Below, one piece after another: positions 51,647-61,082 of a DNA stretch of 64,000 bases. The stretch comes from CAZYBU01 sp964645775 (GTDB lineage Bacteria > Spirochaetota > UBA4802 > UBA5550), in assembly GCA_964645775.1 (NCBI GenBank), contig CAZYBU010000014.1, positions 1 through 64,000 on the forward strand. The letters are read 5' to 3'. The notes under the pieces are model-generated. The model was given only the letters and a program-made list of their open reading frames with translations. It made no database searches and was not told where the DNA came from. Both the position numbers and the translations under genes were made by a program. Numbering within the stretch: position 1 is the stretch's first letter; the number at the start of each line of letters is the position of its first letter.

Positions 51647-54600
51647 TCAGAATTGTTTCAACAATTTTTTAAGGCTATCAAGCTTTTTTTCTGGTCCCAG
51701 ATTTCGGGTGGACCAGCGGAGTGTGTCCCTGTCCTGGGGATCGAAGGTGAGCCTCTGCTCCCGGCTTACGGCTTCCACTACGTTATGGATGTTTACCCTG
51801 CTCTGGGAGGATAGCCGTATACGTATCTGCCGGGAATCTTCGCGAATCTCGTCAATTCTGAGGCGCGAAGCCACGACCCGTATCCTTTCCATCTCAACCA
51901 GGGAATGGACGATTCCCGGGGGTTGGCCGAAACGGTCTACCATTTCGGAATAGAGTTCCTCCACCTCCTCTGTCTCCTCGCATGCCTCGAAACGCTTGTA
52001 AAACTCGATCTTCTGACTGTGGTCGGCAATATACTCATCCGGTATATAGAAATCCAGGTGGATAAAGACCGGGGTCCGAAAGTGGTCGCTTACCTCCTCT
52101 CCCTTGATCCGCTTTACCGCGTCTTCAAGCATCTGGGTGTAAAGATCGAAACCGACGTCCATGATGTTTCCAGACTGCTCGTGACCGATGATGTTGCCGG
52201 CCCCCCGTATCTCCAGATCCTTCATGGCTATCCGAAAGCCGCTTCCCAGGTCAGAGTATTCGGAGATGACCTGTAGTCTCTTCTGGGCCTCCTCCGAAAG
52301 GACGGAGTGGGGAGGGTAGAAGAGGTAGGCGTAGCTTTTCCGTTCCGAACGTCCTATCCGGCCCTTGAGCTGGTAAAGCTGGGAGAGGCCGAAGGTGTCG
52401 GCCCGGCTGATAATCATGGTGTTCACGTTGGGCATGTCCAGGCCCGACTCGATAATGGTCGTGGATAGAAGGATGTCGTATTCCCCTTTCAGGAAGGCGA
52501 TGATAATTTCCTCAAGATCGTCCTCTCTCATCTGACCGTGGGCCACGGCGTAGGTGGCCTCGGGCACCATTTTCTCCAATATGGAGGCCTGAACATCTAT
52601 GGTCTGGACCCGGTTGTGGACGAAGAAGATCTGTCCGCCACGGTCGATCTCCTTGAGGATCGCCCGCCGCATGATATCCGGGTTGTCCTCCATGACGTAG
52701 GTCTCGATGCTCTGCCGGTTCTCCGGCGGCGTGGCGATAATGGATAGTTCCCGGATGCCGGCCATGGACATGTGCAGGGTTCTGGGAATGGGCGTGGCGG
52801 AAAGGGTAAGGACGTCAACCAGGGTTCGGAATTTTTTCAGTTTTTCCTTGTGGCGCACGCCGAATTTTTGCTCCTCGTCGATGACCAGGAGCCCCAGGTT
52901 ACGGATATTCATCTCCTCGTTCAACAGGGCGTGGGTGCCGATGATGATGTCAATCTCTCCTTTCGCCAGACGGTCCCGGATCTTACGGATCTCGGCCCCT
53001 GAGCGGAACCGGGATATCATCTCGATTTCGATTGGGTATCCTTCAAAACGCCGACTGAAGGTGGAAAAATGCTGCATGCAAAGGATGGTGGTGGGGACCA
53101 GGATGGCAACCTGCTTTCCGGCCATGACCGCCTTGAAAGAGGCCCGGATGGCCACCTCGGTCTTGCCGAAACCGACATCGCCGCAGACCAGCCGGTCCAT
53201 CGGCTTCTCTGATTCCATGTCATCCTTCACGTCCTCGATGGCAGTCAGCTGATCCGGGGTCTCCTCGTATTCGAAGCGGGACTCGAACTCCTCCTGCCAG
53301 CGGGTGTCGGGAGGGTAACTGAAACCCTTGAGAGCGTTTCTCCGTGAATAGATCTCCACCAGTTCTTCCGCGATCTTCTCGACTGATTCCTGGACACGGT
53401 TCTTGATCTTGTTCCATGCCGACTTTTTACCCAGGCTGTCCAGCCTGGGCTGTTTTCCCTCCAGGCCGATATACTTCTGCACCAGGGTAATCTGGTCCAG
53501 GGGGACGTAGAGTTTGTCCTCTCCCTGGAAGTGTATCTTGAGAAAATCCCGTTCCACGCCCCCGGCGCTCATCCGCTCAATGGCGTCAAAGATGCCGATG
53601 CCGTGGTTTACGTGAACAATGTAATCGCCTTCTTTCAGTTCGAGGAAGGACTCGATGGGACGGGAGGATCTTTTTTTGAATGCCCGGCGTTTGCGGTAGC
53701 TCTTACCGAAGATCTCGTGGTCCGTCAGTATCATGGTCCGGATGTCTTCAATGACACACCCTTCGCGTAGGGGGGCCATGACCACGTCAAAGGGCCGCTC
53801 TTGCAGTTCCTCGAAGGTGGATCCCGGCTTGAGCTCCCGAAAAAGGTCTCTGAGACGCCGGGCCTGGCCCTCGAAGGCGGTGGTCATGACCAGACGCCAT
53901 CCTTCCTGGAGTCGTTTCTCCATCTCCTCCCGGACCTGCCTGATGCGGCCCTGGAAGCCGGGCATACTCTTCATCTTCCAGCGGAGGGAATGGGGAGAAG
54001 TGGTGTAGGACTGGACCTCTACCCTCCGCATCTCCACGGGGGTCAGACCCTCCGGCGCCAGAAGGTCTTCCACGGGCAGGGTAACGCAGGAGCGCATCCT
54101 TTTTGCCCGGAGCTCGGCGAAAGTCTTTTGCAGGGCGTCAAGGCGGCCTGTCAGTTCCGGAGGGTCGATCTGGACCAGGATGGCGTCCTCCCGGCAGTAA
54201 CGGGCCAGAACGTCAGCCGGTATAGCGGCCGGAAAGAGGTCTTCTATACCCCTGATTTCATGTTCACCCTCCGGATCGGAAAGCCAATCCGGAAGCTCGG
54301 TCTCTGGATTAATATGAGGGGCGAGGTCCTTTCTGAGCTTCTCCATCTCATGCTCAGAGAGGAGTATCTCTCTCCGGGGATAGACCGTGACCTTTTCGTG
54401 GCGCTCCATGGAGATCTGGGTGACAGCGTCAAACTCCCGGATCGATTCCAGGGTATCTCCGAAGAAGTCGAGTCTAAGAGGATTGGGGAGGGATGGGAGA
54501 AAGAGATCGATAATACCTCCCTTGACGGCGAATTGTCCGAAGACCTCCACCCGCTGTTCCCTCTGGTACCCGTAGTTGACCAGGTCTTTAATCAGGTCCT

Positions 54601-55051
54601 GGAAAGGTATCTCCTCTCCGCGTTCCAGGATGATACCTTTACCTTTCAATGAAGCGGGAGAGGGGACTTTTCTTATCATGGCCTCCACGGTAGTAAGGAA
54701 AACACCCTGTTCTCCCGAGAGGAGTCGGTAGAGGGAGGGGATCCGTTCCCGTTCTATGGCCTCGGGAGCAGATACGTATTCATAGGGGAGGGTCTCCCAG
54801 GGAGGCAGGGTGAAGAGCTCCTCGTCACTCAGGTAACAGGATAGATCCAGGGCCAGGTCGGAAAGGGTCTGACTTCCCTCAGTCACCACCAGATATTGTC
54901 CCGGCCGGTCGAGAAAAAGAGAGGCGATAATAATGGACCGGCTCGACGGAGCGAGACCCTCGATCTCAATGACCGGATCATCTTTCCTCTCCCGGAACGA
55001 TTTCATATCCTGGCTTTGTACGTATGTCTCTGCGAGAGGTCTCAGTATCAT
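51647..55051 (-). CDS. mfd: Transcription-repair coupling factor
   Basis: 1134 residues from ATG 55051 (MILRPLAETYVQ); the frame continues to 55105. Mfd removes stalled RNA polymerase and recruits UvrA. The UvrB-like part is residues 20-270. The RNA-polymerase-binding domain is at about 460-540 (VHVNHGIGIFDAIERM). The motor has the P-loop VCGDVGFGKTEVAIRA, the Walker B VIDEEQKFGVRHKEKL, and the TRG motif region ELEIRGAGNIIGHEQSG-like. The TRCF C-terminal domain is complete. Divergent from an aldo/keto reductase. Confidence 0.97.
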   Translation of the reverse strand: MILRPLAETYVQSQDMKSFRERKDDPVIEIEGLAPSSRSIIIASLFLDRPGQYLVVTEGSQTLSDLALDLSCYLSDEELFTLPPWETLPYEYVSAPEAIERERIPSLYRLLSGEQGVFLTTVEAMIRKVPSPASLKGKGIILERGEEIPFQDLIKDLVNYGYQREQRVEVFGQFAVKGGIIDLFLPSLPNPLRLDFFGDTLESIREFDAVTQISMERHEKVTVYPRREILLSEHEMEKLRKDLAPHINPETELPDWLSDPEGEHEIRGIEDLFPAAIPADVLARYCREDAILVQIDPPELTGRLDALQKTFAELRAKRMRSCVTLPVEDLLAPEGLTPVEMRRVEVQSYTTSPHSLRWKMKSMPGFQGRIRQVREEMEKRLQEGWRLVMTTAFEGQARRLRDLFRELKPGSTFEELQERPFDVVMAPLREGCVIEDIRTMILTDHEIFGKSYRKRRAFKKRSSRPIESFLELKEGDYIVHVNHGIGIFDAIERMSAGGVERDFLKIHFQGEDKLYVPLDQITLVQKYIGLEGKQPRLDSLGKKSAWNKIKNRVQESVEKIAEELVEIYSRRNALKGFSYPPDTRWQEEFESRFEYEETPDQLTAIEDVKDDMESEKPMDRLVCGDVGFGKTEVAIRASFKAVMAGKQVAILVPTTILCMQHFSTFSRRFEGYPIEIEMISRFRSGAEIRKIRDRLAKGEIDIIIGTHALLNEEMNIRNLGLLVIDEEQKFGVRHKEKLKKFRTLVDVLTLSATPIPRTLHMSMAGIRELSIIATPPENRQSIETYVMEDNPDIMRRAILKEIDRGGQIFFVHNRVQTIDVQASILEKMVPEATYAVAHGQMREDDLEEIIIAFLKGEYDILLSTTIIESGLDMPNVNTMIISRADTFGLSQLYQLKGRIGRSERKSYAYLFYPPHSVLSEEAQKRLQVISEYSDLGSGFRIAMKDLEIRGAGNIIGHEQSGNIMDVGFDLYTQMLEDAVKRIKGEEVSDHFRTPVFIHLDFYIPDEYIADHSQKIEFYKRFEACEETEEVEELYSEMVDRFGQPPGIVHSLVEMERIRVVASRLRIDEIREDSRQIRIRLSSQSRVNIHNVVEAVSREQRLTFDPQDRDTLRWSTRNLGPEKKLDSLKKLLKQF

Positions 55052-55157
55052 AATGATTCCGTTGTGAAGAATGACATTTTTGAGCAGGGAGGTGAGTATT
55101 GGCAAGAAATATCCTTACGAAGTTGACCGGAAAGCATACTATCGGTAATCTATATAT

Positions 55158-55991
55158 ATGGAAACAAATAATATGATAATACCGCCAACAATCACCCTCT
55201 CTGATGGCCTTGTAATTCCGGTCATGGGATTCGGGACCTATAAGATCCCAGAGGGCCGGGAATCGGTCGAGGCCGTGGCCCACGCCCTGAAGGCCGGCTA
55301 CAGACTTATTGATACAGCCTCCCTCTATGGAAACGAAAAGGGAGTCGGCGAGGGGATTCGTCACTCCGGGGTTGACCGGAGCGAGATTGTCCTTACCACC
55401 AAGATATGGAACGATGAGCAGGGCCATGCGGATACCTTTCGCGCCTTCGAGAGAAGCAGGGAGAGACTGGGTACCGACATCGATCTTTACCTGATCCATT
55501 GGCCCGTGGGGAGACAATTCGTTGAAACGTGGAAAGCCATGAACGAGCTAAAGGAGAGAGGAGAGGTCCGTTCTATCGGGGTCAGTAATTTTCACAAAGA
55601 ACATCTTGAAAAGCTTGAGGCAGCAGGATACCCCCTTCCTCCCATAAACCAGGTGGAGGTGCATCCAAGGCTGAACCGGGAGGGACTCCGGAGTTACTGC
55701 CGGTCCAGAGGTATCGTTCTGGAGGCCTGGCGGCCTCTGATGAACGGCAATATCGGTGACGTTACCGAAGTCGCCTCTATAGCGAAATATCACGGGAAGA
55801 CATCCGCACAGGTGACTCTTCGCTGGCTTGTTCAAAGAGGGATTATCCCCATACCGAAAAGCGGCAATCCTTCACGAATTGAGGAGAATATCGATATATT
55901 CGATTTTGAGCTTACCGGTGAAGAGATCGATATCATCGATTCCCTGGACCGGGGTATTCACCTGGGACCCACGGTTGAATCCTTTGAGTGA
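55158..55991 (+). CDS. Aldo/keto reductase
   Basis: 277 residues with the (beta/alpha)8 fold. The catalytic tetrad is visible: Asp and Tyr in LIDTASLYGNE, Lys in VLTTKIWND, His in DLYLIHWPV. The NADPH-binding C-terminus (IIPIPKSGNPSRIEENIDIF) is typical. It reduces aldehydes or diketones; the 2,5-diketo-gluconate reductase type is closest. Starts are possible at 55158 or 55173. No partner genes. Confidence 0.94.
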   Translation: METNNMIIPPTITLSDGLVIPVMGFGTYKIPEGRESVEAVAHALKAGYRLIDTASLYGNEKGVGEGIRHSGVDRSEIVLTTKIWNDEQGHADTFRAFERSRERLGTDIDLYLIHWPVGRQFVETWKAMNELKERGEVRSIGVSNFHKEHLEKLEAAGYPLPPINQVEVHPRLNREGLRSYCRSRGIVLEAWRPLMNGNIGDVTEVASIAKYHGKTSAQVTLRWLVQRGIIPIPKSGNPSRIEENIDIFDFELTGEEIDIIDSLDRGIHLGPTVESFE

Positions 55992-56087
55992 AGATTTTCT
56001 GTGAAAACAGAAATTGTACCGGCATCGTTTCCGGGCCTTTGCCGACGCTGGCAGGTGAAATATCGGTAATGACGCGGCATAGAAATG

Positions 56088-56115
56088 TTTTAAAGTATGC
56101 AAAATTTTAAAGTAT
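56088..56115 (+). repeat. 11-bp direct repeat TTTTAAAGTAT, spaced by 17
   Basis: TTTTAAAGTAT at 56088-56098 and again at 56105-56115. Followed by TTGACA (56146-56151), 17 bases, TTAAAT (56169-56174), a probable promoter for the STAS-like gene. The repeats may be a regulator site upstream of the -35, or sequence coincidence. Confidence 0.45.
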
Positions 56116-56145
56116 CACACGATCGGGATGTAAATATTTAATGAA

Positions 56146-56174
56146 TTGACACATGAGGGTAACCGGTATTAAAT
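56146..56174 (+). promoter_or_regulatory. Promoter of the STAS-like gene and possibly mqnD-mqnB
   Basis: TTGACA (56146-56151), a 17-base spacer, TTAAAT (56169-56174). It precedes CAGGAGGATGAGG and ATG 56205. Confidence 0.55.
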
Positions 56175-56204
56175 GATGGGAAAGTACCCCACAGGAGGAT
56201 GAGG

Positions 56205-56576
56205 ATGAGTACCATTCCGGACGTGTACAAGTCGCAGTATCTTGAAAAGGAAGATATCCATATGGCCGAGATACTGGTCAGCTCCCTTGATCGTGAACAG
56301 GCGGATGCCATTCTTGATGCCGTAAGCCAGGAGGTAAAGAACCTGGGTAAATCTTCAGGGTTTGTTCTGGATGTGCGGAAGGTGAACCGTGTAAGCTCAC
56401 CTGCCCTGGGTGTTCTTATGAAGTCCCTTTCCCTTGTCCCGAAGACCAGGGACTACATGGTTCTCGTGATGGAAGAAGCCCTGCTCCAGGAGATCATGAT
56501 TCAGCATCCTGAGATGTTTGACTATTATGCAGTCTTTCACACCCCGGAAGAGGCTATCTCGTTTATCCGTTCATAG
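56205..56576 (+). CDS. STAS-like domain protein
   Basis: 123 residues from ATG 56205; AGGAGG lies about 7 bases upstream, and ATG 56199 touches it. The core GFVLDVRKVNRVSSPALGVL resembles STAS proteins, with Ser residues at the switch position, then YMVLVMEEALLQEIMIQHPE. It may be an anti-anti-sigma factor or a STAS-like small ligand-binding protein. No kinase or phosphatase is adjacent. It lies 54 bp before mqnD and could be read through. Confidence 0.78.
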   Translation: MSTIPDVYKSQYLEKEDIHMAEILVSSLDREQADAILDAVSQEVKNLGKSSGFVLDVRKVNRVSSPALGVLMKSLSLVPKTRDYMVLVMEEALLQEIMIQHPEMFDYYAVFHTPEEAISFIRS

Positions 56577-56630
56577 AAAAATGGTTGACCCTCCTGTCTG
56601 TGACGGCCTCCTTTCAGACAGGGGGACCCC

Positions 56631-57431
56631 ATGAAACCGGTCGATCTTGCCTACTCATCCTGTCCGAATGACACGTGGATTTTTCACGCCATGGTCCACG
56701 GCCTCTCTGATACCCGGGGGCTCGATTTTACCACCCATATCGCTGACGTGGAGACGCTGAATCATGAGGCCATGGAAGGGAGGAGAAGGGTCACCAAGCT
56801 CTCCTTCCATGCCTGGCTTCTGGTAAAGGAGCGATATGAACTCCTGGACGCGGGCGCCGCCCTGGGATATGGTTGTGGTCCCCTCCTTGTCACATCGAAT
56901 GGATCGAAACCCGTGGAGAGGATGAAGGTGGCCGTGCCGGGCAGGTATACCACGGCCCGGATGCTCCTTCAACTCTGGAACCCTGATATACGAAATATCG
57001 AGCATGTCCCCTTTGACGCCATTATTCCGGGAGTAGCTGAAGGGTCCTGGGACGCGGGCGTCATTATTCATGAGGGCCGGTTTATTTATCCCCGCTTCGG
57101 CCTGGAAAAGATCATCGATCTGGGAGAGTGGTGGGAAGAAGAGACCGGAGAACCGATACCCCTCGGTTGTATCGCGCTTCGAAGAGATGGGGACGACCTT
57201 GACGGAGAAACTTTGAGCCGGGTCATCCGGGATTCTATCCTTTATGCCGGGGAATACCCGGCCGATTCCCGGGACTATATCCGGGAGCATGCCCGTGAAC
57301 TGGAAGATTCTGTCATTAATGAACATATAAACCTCTATGTGAACGAATTCTCAATATCCCTGGGGGAGCGGGGAAGGAACGCGGTCCGTCTCCTGGAGGA
57401 TATGGCCCGTTCCGGGAAAATCATACCGTGA
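56631..57431 (+). CDS. mqnD: 1,4-dihydroxy-6-naphthoate synthase
   Basis: 266 residues. The sequence DLAYSSCPNDTWIFHAMVHG is the characteristic start of MqnD, which converts cyclic dehypoxanthine futalosine to 1,4-dihydroxy-6-naphthoate on the futalosine menaquinone pathway. Further MqnA/MqnD marks: VTKLSFHAWLLVKERYELLD, GYGCGPLLV and WDAGVIIHEGRFIYPRFGL. It shares the GTGA overlap with the next gene. Cytosolic, periplasmic-binding-protein-like fold. Confidence 0.95.
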   Translation: MKPVDLAYSSCPNDTWIFHAMVHGLSDTRGLDFTTHIADVETLNHEAMEGRRRVTKLSFHAWLLVKERYELLDAGAALGYGCGPLLVTSNGSKPVERMKVAVPGRYTTARMLLQLWNPDIRNIEHVPFDAIIPGVAEGSWDAGVIIHEGRFIYPRFGLEKIIDLGEWWEEETGEPIPLGCIALRRDGDDLDGETLSRVIRDSILYAGEYPADSRDYIREHARELEDSVINEHINLYVNEFSISLGERGRNAVRLLEDMARSGKIIP

Positions 57432-58042
57432 TCGGTATTGTTATGGCGACCCGGCTGGAGGCGCATCCCTGGAGAGGAGAGCGCGTGTCAGATTCCGGTC
57501 CCTTTTCCGTCTACGAGCTGGACGGCTTTCTTCTTATTATATCCGGAATGGGAAAGAGCCGGGCCGCCCTGGCCGTTTCCATGGCTCATCACAGGTACGG
57601 TCTCGACCGGTTCCTTAACCTGGGGGCGGCGGGCGCGCTGGACAAGGGTCTGACCCTGGGAGAGGTTCTCCAGGCCGAACGGGTCTGCGAGTATGACCGG
57701 CCTCGCCTTCCCGACATGGAAGACCGTTTCTTTATACCGGACCTGCTGAAAGGGCACATGAACGCGACCCTGGCAACGCGGGACATTCCCACGGTTACTG
57801 CCGATGAAAGAAGTATGGTGAGCCGGGTCGCCCGCATGGTCGACATGGAGGGGGCCGGCTTTATCCAGGCCTGTTCCCTTCTGGGTTGCAGGGGAAGCCT
57901 CTTCAAAATCATCACGGATCTTCCCGGGGAGGATGACGGGGTTTCCATTATAGAGAGGGTGAAGGAGACCCGGGAACGGCTTTATCACTACTTTCTTGAC
58001 AGTATAGTCCCTTCCCTGGATGAGGATGATGAGACGGCATAA
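57428..58042 (+). CDS. mqnB: Futalosine hydrolase
   Basis: 204 residues, nucleoside phosphorylase fold. FLNLGAAGALDKGLTLGEVL, VDMEGAGFIQACSLLG and FKIITDLPGED match MqnB and related nucleosidases; the neighbour mqnD supports futalosine as substrate. It cleaves futalosine to hypoxanthine and dehypoxanthinyl futalosine. The start is GTG 57428, overlapping the mqnD stop by 4 bases. The gene contains the palindrome GGGTCTGACCC at 57646-57656. mqnA, mqnC and mqnE are not in this window. Confidence 0.88.
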   Translation: MIGIVMATRLEAHPWRGERVSDSGPFSVYELDGFLLIISGMGKSRAALAVSMAHHRYGLDRFLNLGAAGALDKGLTLGEVLQAERVCEYDRPRLPDMEDRFFIPDLLKGHMNATLATRDIPTVTADERSMVSRVARMVDMEGAGFIQACSLLGCRGSLFKIITDLPGEDDGVSIIERVKETRERLYHYFLDSIVPSLDEDDETA

Positions 58043-58060
58043 AACAGGACGAGGTACGGC

Positions 58061-58948
58061 ATGTATGTTCATGAGATAATCGCCCTTATCGGAAATACTC
58101 CCCTTATTAAGCTCAGGGATGAGCCCATATTCGCCAAGGCGGAATTCATGAATCCCGGCGGCAGTATCAAAGACCGGGTGGCCCTTTGCATGATAGAGGA
58201 CGCTGAAGTGAAGGGAGAGCTTAAGCCCGGCATGAGGGTTGTGGAGCCCACCTCCGGTAACACCGGTATCGGTGTTACCATGGTGGGAACCTGCAAAGGG
58301 TACCCCGTCACCATTGTTATGCCGGACGGAATGAGCGAGGAGAGGAAGAAGCTCATCCAGGTCCTGGGGGGAGAACTTCTGCTGATCCCTGACGAGGAAG
58401 GAGTTGCGGGCGCCGTCACGAAGGCCAGAGAAATCCTCGCCCGGGGAGACGCCTTTATGCCGGACCAGTTCTCCAACCTGAACAACCCCAGAGCCCATTA
58501 TGAAAACACGGGACCTGAATTGTGGCGCCAGACCGAAGGCCGGCTCGACGCCTTCGTTTCCGGTGTTGGAAGCGGCGGTACCCTCCAGGGTGTTGGCACC
58601 TACCTAAAGGAGAAGAATCCCGAAATCCGGCTTGTAGCTGTGGAGCCGGCCAACCACTCCGCCCTTCTCGGGCATGAACCGGGTCTTCACCAGATACAGG
58701 GAATCGGGGACGGTTTTATACCGGAGGTACTGGACGTCTCCATCATAGATGAGATTCTGGAAGTCAGTGATGATGAGGCGATGGAGACGACCCGGGAGCT
58801 GGCCAGGTCCAATTCTTTCCTTGTGGGTACCTCATCCGGCGCTAATGTCTGGGCCTCTCGACAGCTGGTAAAAAAATATCCGGGTATACGGGTCGCTACT
58901 ATTCTGCCTGATCGGGCGGAACGATACTTCAGTACCGGCCTGTTGTAG
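58061..58948 (+). CDS. cysK: Cysteine synthase (O-acetylserine sulfhydrylase)
   Basis: 295 residues, PLP fold type II. The PLP lysine is in NPGGSIKDRVALCMIE; the substrate loop is PTSGNTGIG; the glycine loop is VSGVGSGGTLQGVG; the C-terminal FLVGTSSGANVWAS binds the cofactor ring. The MSEERKKLI loop favours CysK over CysM. The start is ATG 58061, 19 bp after mqnB. It makes L-cysteine from O-acetylserine and sulfide. Confidence 0.94.
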   Translation: MYVHEIIALIGNTPLIKLRDEPIFAKAEFMNPGGSIKDRVALCMIEDAEVKGELKPGMRVVEPTSGNTGIGVTMVGTCKGYPVTIVMPDGMSEERKKLIQVLGGELLLIPDEEGVAGAVTKAREILARGDAFMPDQFSNLNNPRAHYENTGPELWRQTEGRLDAFVSGVGSGGTLQGVGTYLKEKNPEIRLVAVEPANHSALLGHEPGLHQIQGIGDGFIPEVLDVSIIDEILEVSDDEAMETTRELARSNSFLVGTSSGANVWASRQLVKKYPGIRVATILPDRAERYFSTGLL

Positions 58949-59033
58949 AATTACGGAAGAAAAATCCTCTTCAGGGTATAAAAATTGCGTAAAGTTCTTG
59001 CTCTCAAAAGAGTCGTACATAACGTGAGACATA

Positions 59034-61082
59034 ATGAACAGTCGTACTATAAGCCTCCCGGGGTATGGAATGGCATTTACACATGAAGAGATCAGGATGG
59101 TGGCTGATACCATCCGCACCCTCACCATGGACGCGGTTCAGAAGGCAAATTCCGGTCATCCCGGTATGCCTATGGGTTGCGCGGAGATCGGGGCCGTGCT
59201 CTGGCTCCAGGTCCTGAATCACAACCCCTCGGACTCCAACTGGATTAACCGGGACCGTTTCATTCTGTCGGCCGGTCACGGTTCCATGCTCCTGTATTCT
59301 CTTCTTCATTTTTCAGGATATGATATAACCCTGGAAGACATAAAAAACTTTCGTCAGTGGGGCGGCATAACCCCCGGCCATCCCGAGCATTTTAAGACAC
59401 GGGGCGTTGAAACCACGACAGGTCCACTGGGACAGGGTTTCGCCAATGGTGTGGGTATGGCCATGGCCCAGGAGCTCATGGGTCGGGAACTGAACGCCTT
59501 CGGGGAAAAAATAATCGATCATTACATATACGCTGTAGTCAGTGACGGTGATATCATGGAGGGGATCACCTCGGAAGCCGCGTCTCTGGCCGGGCATATG
59601 GGCCTGGGGCGATTGATCTATATTTATGATTCGAATAGAATAACCATTGACGGAGACATTAATCAGTGCTTTTCCGACGATGTGCCAATGAGGTTTCGTT
59701 CCTATAACTGGCACGTGCTCGAAATTGATGGGCATAGTCCCGACGCGATCCTCTCCGCCCTGTCCGAATCGAAATCCGTTCTGGATCGGCCTTCCCTTAT
59801 CATAGCGAATACCTCGATCGGAAAGGGGAGTGCCAGCAAGGAAGGGGACGCATCCAGTCACGGGGCACCCCTGGGAGAGGAAGAAGTCGCGGCCTCCAAG
59901 GTCCGCCTGGGAAGGGACGAGTCGAAGACTTTTCATGTTCCGGATGAGTGTTACGCCATCTTCGAGCGGCGCGGCCGGGAACTGGAAGAAATGTACCGTG
60001 AGTGGAAAGATCGTTTCGCGAAGGTCCAGAGCGATGAGTTTCGACATGTCCATGATACCTTTTTCAAGCCCCTGGATCTTAAGGGCCTGAGGGAGGAGTT
60101 CCCTGAATTCGAGGAGGGCGCGGCCATTGCCACGCGAAGCGCCAGCGGAAAGGTGCTCGAAGTCCTTTTTCGGAAGTACCCTGCTATCGTAGGCGGATCG
60201 TCCGACCTGGGTTCCAGCAACAAGAGCTACATTAAGGGGTACGTCGAATCCTGCCAGGGGGGAGTGGGGCGCACTATCCATTTCGGTGTTCGTGAACACG
60301 CCATGGGCGCAATCATGAACGGTTTCGGAAACTACGGCGGCTTCATTCCCTATACGGCCACCTTCCTGGTCTTCATGGATTATATGCGGGCCGCGATGCG
60401 GATAGCGGCTCTGGGAAAGATACCTGTCATCTATATATTCAGCCACGATTCATTCTATGTGGGAGAAGACGGCCCCACCCATCAGCCGGTGGAGCATATC
60501 GCCTCCGGAAGGGCCATGCCTAACCTGACTGTCATCCGGCCGGCCGACGCCGAGGAGACCCGTGAGTCCTGGATTGCTGCCCTGGCCAGAAGGAATGGGC
60601 CGACCATGCTGGTTTTTACCCGCCAGAACGTTCCGGTTATCCGGCGAGACGCTGATGTTACCGCTGAGTCCCTTTCCCGGGGCGCCTATGTTATACATCA
60701 CGCGGAAAACCCTGATGCCGTGGTTTTCGCATCCGGTTCCGAGGTCTCTATCTCCATCGACGCCGCCGGATTGCTTGAGGAGAAAGGCATCCGGGTCCGT
60801 GTTGTTTCCTTTCCCAGCTGGGAGATTTTCGATGAGCAGGATGAAGAGTACCGGAATTCCATTCTGTTACACGGGGCTCCTTCCGTGGTGGTGGAGGCGG
60901 GGGTCTCCCAGGGATGGCACAGGTACGTTGGGAGAAAGGCTCTGCTCATTACCATGGAGGATTACGGTTCCTCGGCCCCGGCAGCTGAACTGGCCCGGAG
61001 GTACGGTTTTACGGCCACATCCATTGCCGACAGAATCGAAGAATTCATTGCCCGAAAGTCCCTGGCCGGGAATATCGTTTAG
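59034..61082 (+). CDS. tkt: Transketolase
   Basis: 682 residues, full length. The thiamine-pyrophosphate motif is VVSDGDIMEGITSEAASLAG to RLIYIYDSNR. Substrate site: ANSGHPGMPMGCAE, GPLGQGFANGVGMA, IHFGVREHAMGAIMNGF, HDSFYVGEDGPTHQPVEHI. It links the pentose phosphate pathway to glycolysis. The start is at 59034 or possibly 59070 (MAFTHEE). Its stop overlaps the convergent YchF-like stop by 4 bases. Confidence 0.96.
   Translation: MNSRTISLPGYGMAFTHEEIRMVADTIRTLTMDAVQKANSGHPGMPMGCAEIGAVLWLQVLNHNPSDSNWINRDRFILSAGHGSMLLYSLLHFSGYDITLEDIKNFRQWGGITPGHPEHFKTRGVETTTGPLGQGFANGVGMAMAQELMGRELNAFGEKIIDHYIYAVVSDGDIMEGITSEAASLAGHMGLGRLIYIYDSNRITIDGDINQCFSDDVPMRFRSYNWHVLEIDGHSPDAILSALSESKSVLDRPSLIIANTSIGKGSASKEGDASSHGAPLGEEEVAASKVRLGRDESKTFHVPDECYAIFERRGRELEEMYREWKDRFAKVQSDEFRHVHDTFFKPLDLKGLREEFPEFEEGAAIATRSASGKVLEVLFRKYPAIVGGSSDLGSSNKSYIKGYVESCQGGVGRTIHFGVREHAMGAIMNGFGNYGGFIPYTATFLVFMDYMRAAMRIAALGKIPVIYIFSHDSFYVGEDGPTHQPVEHIASGRAMPNLTVIRPADAEETRESWIAALARRNGPTMLVFTRQNVPVIRRDADVTAESLSRGAYVIHHAENPDAVVFASGSEVSISIDAAGLLEEKGIRVRVVSFPSWEIFDEQDEEYRNSILLHGAPSVVVEAGVSQGWHRYVGRKALLITMEDYGSSAPAAELARRYGFTATSIADRIEEFIARKSLAGNIV

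Noticed and set aside
59313..60446. 377-codon minus-strand frame inside transketolase
   Set aside because: Fully antisense to an intact tkt; no ribosome-binding site or domain.
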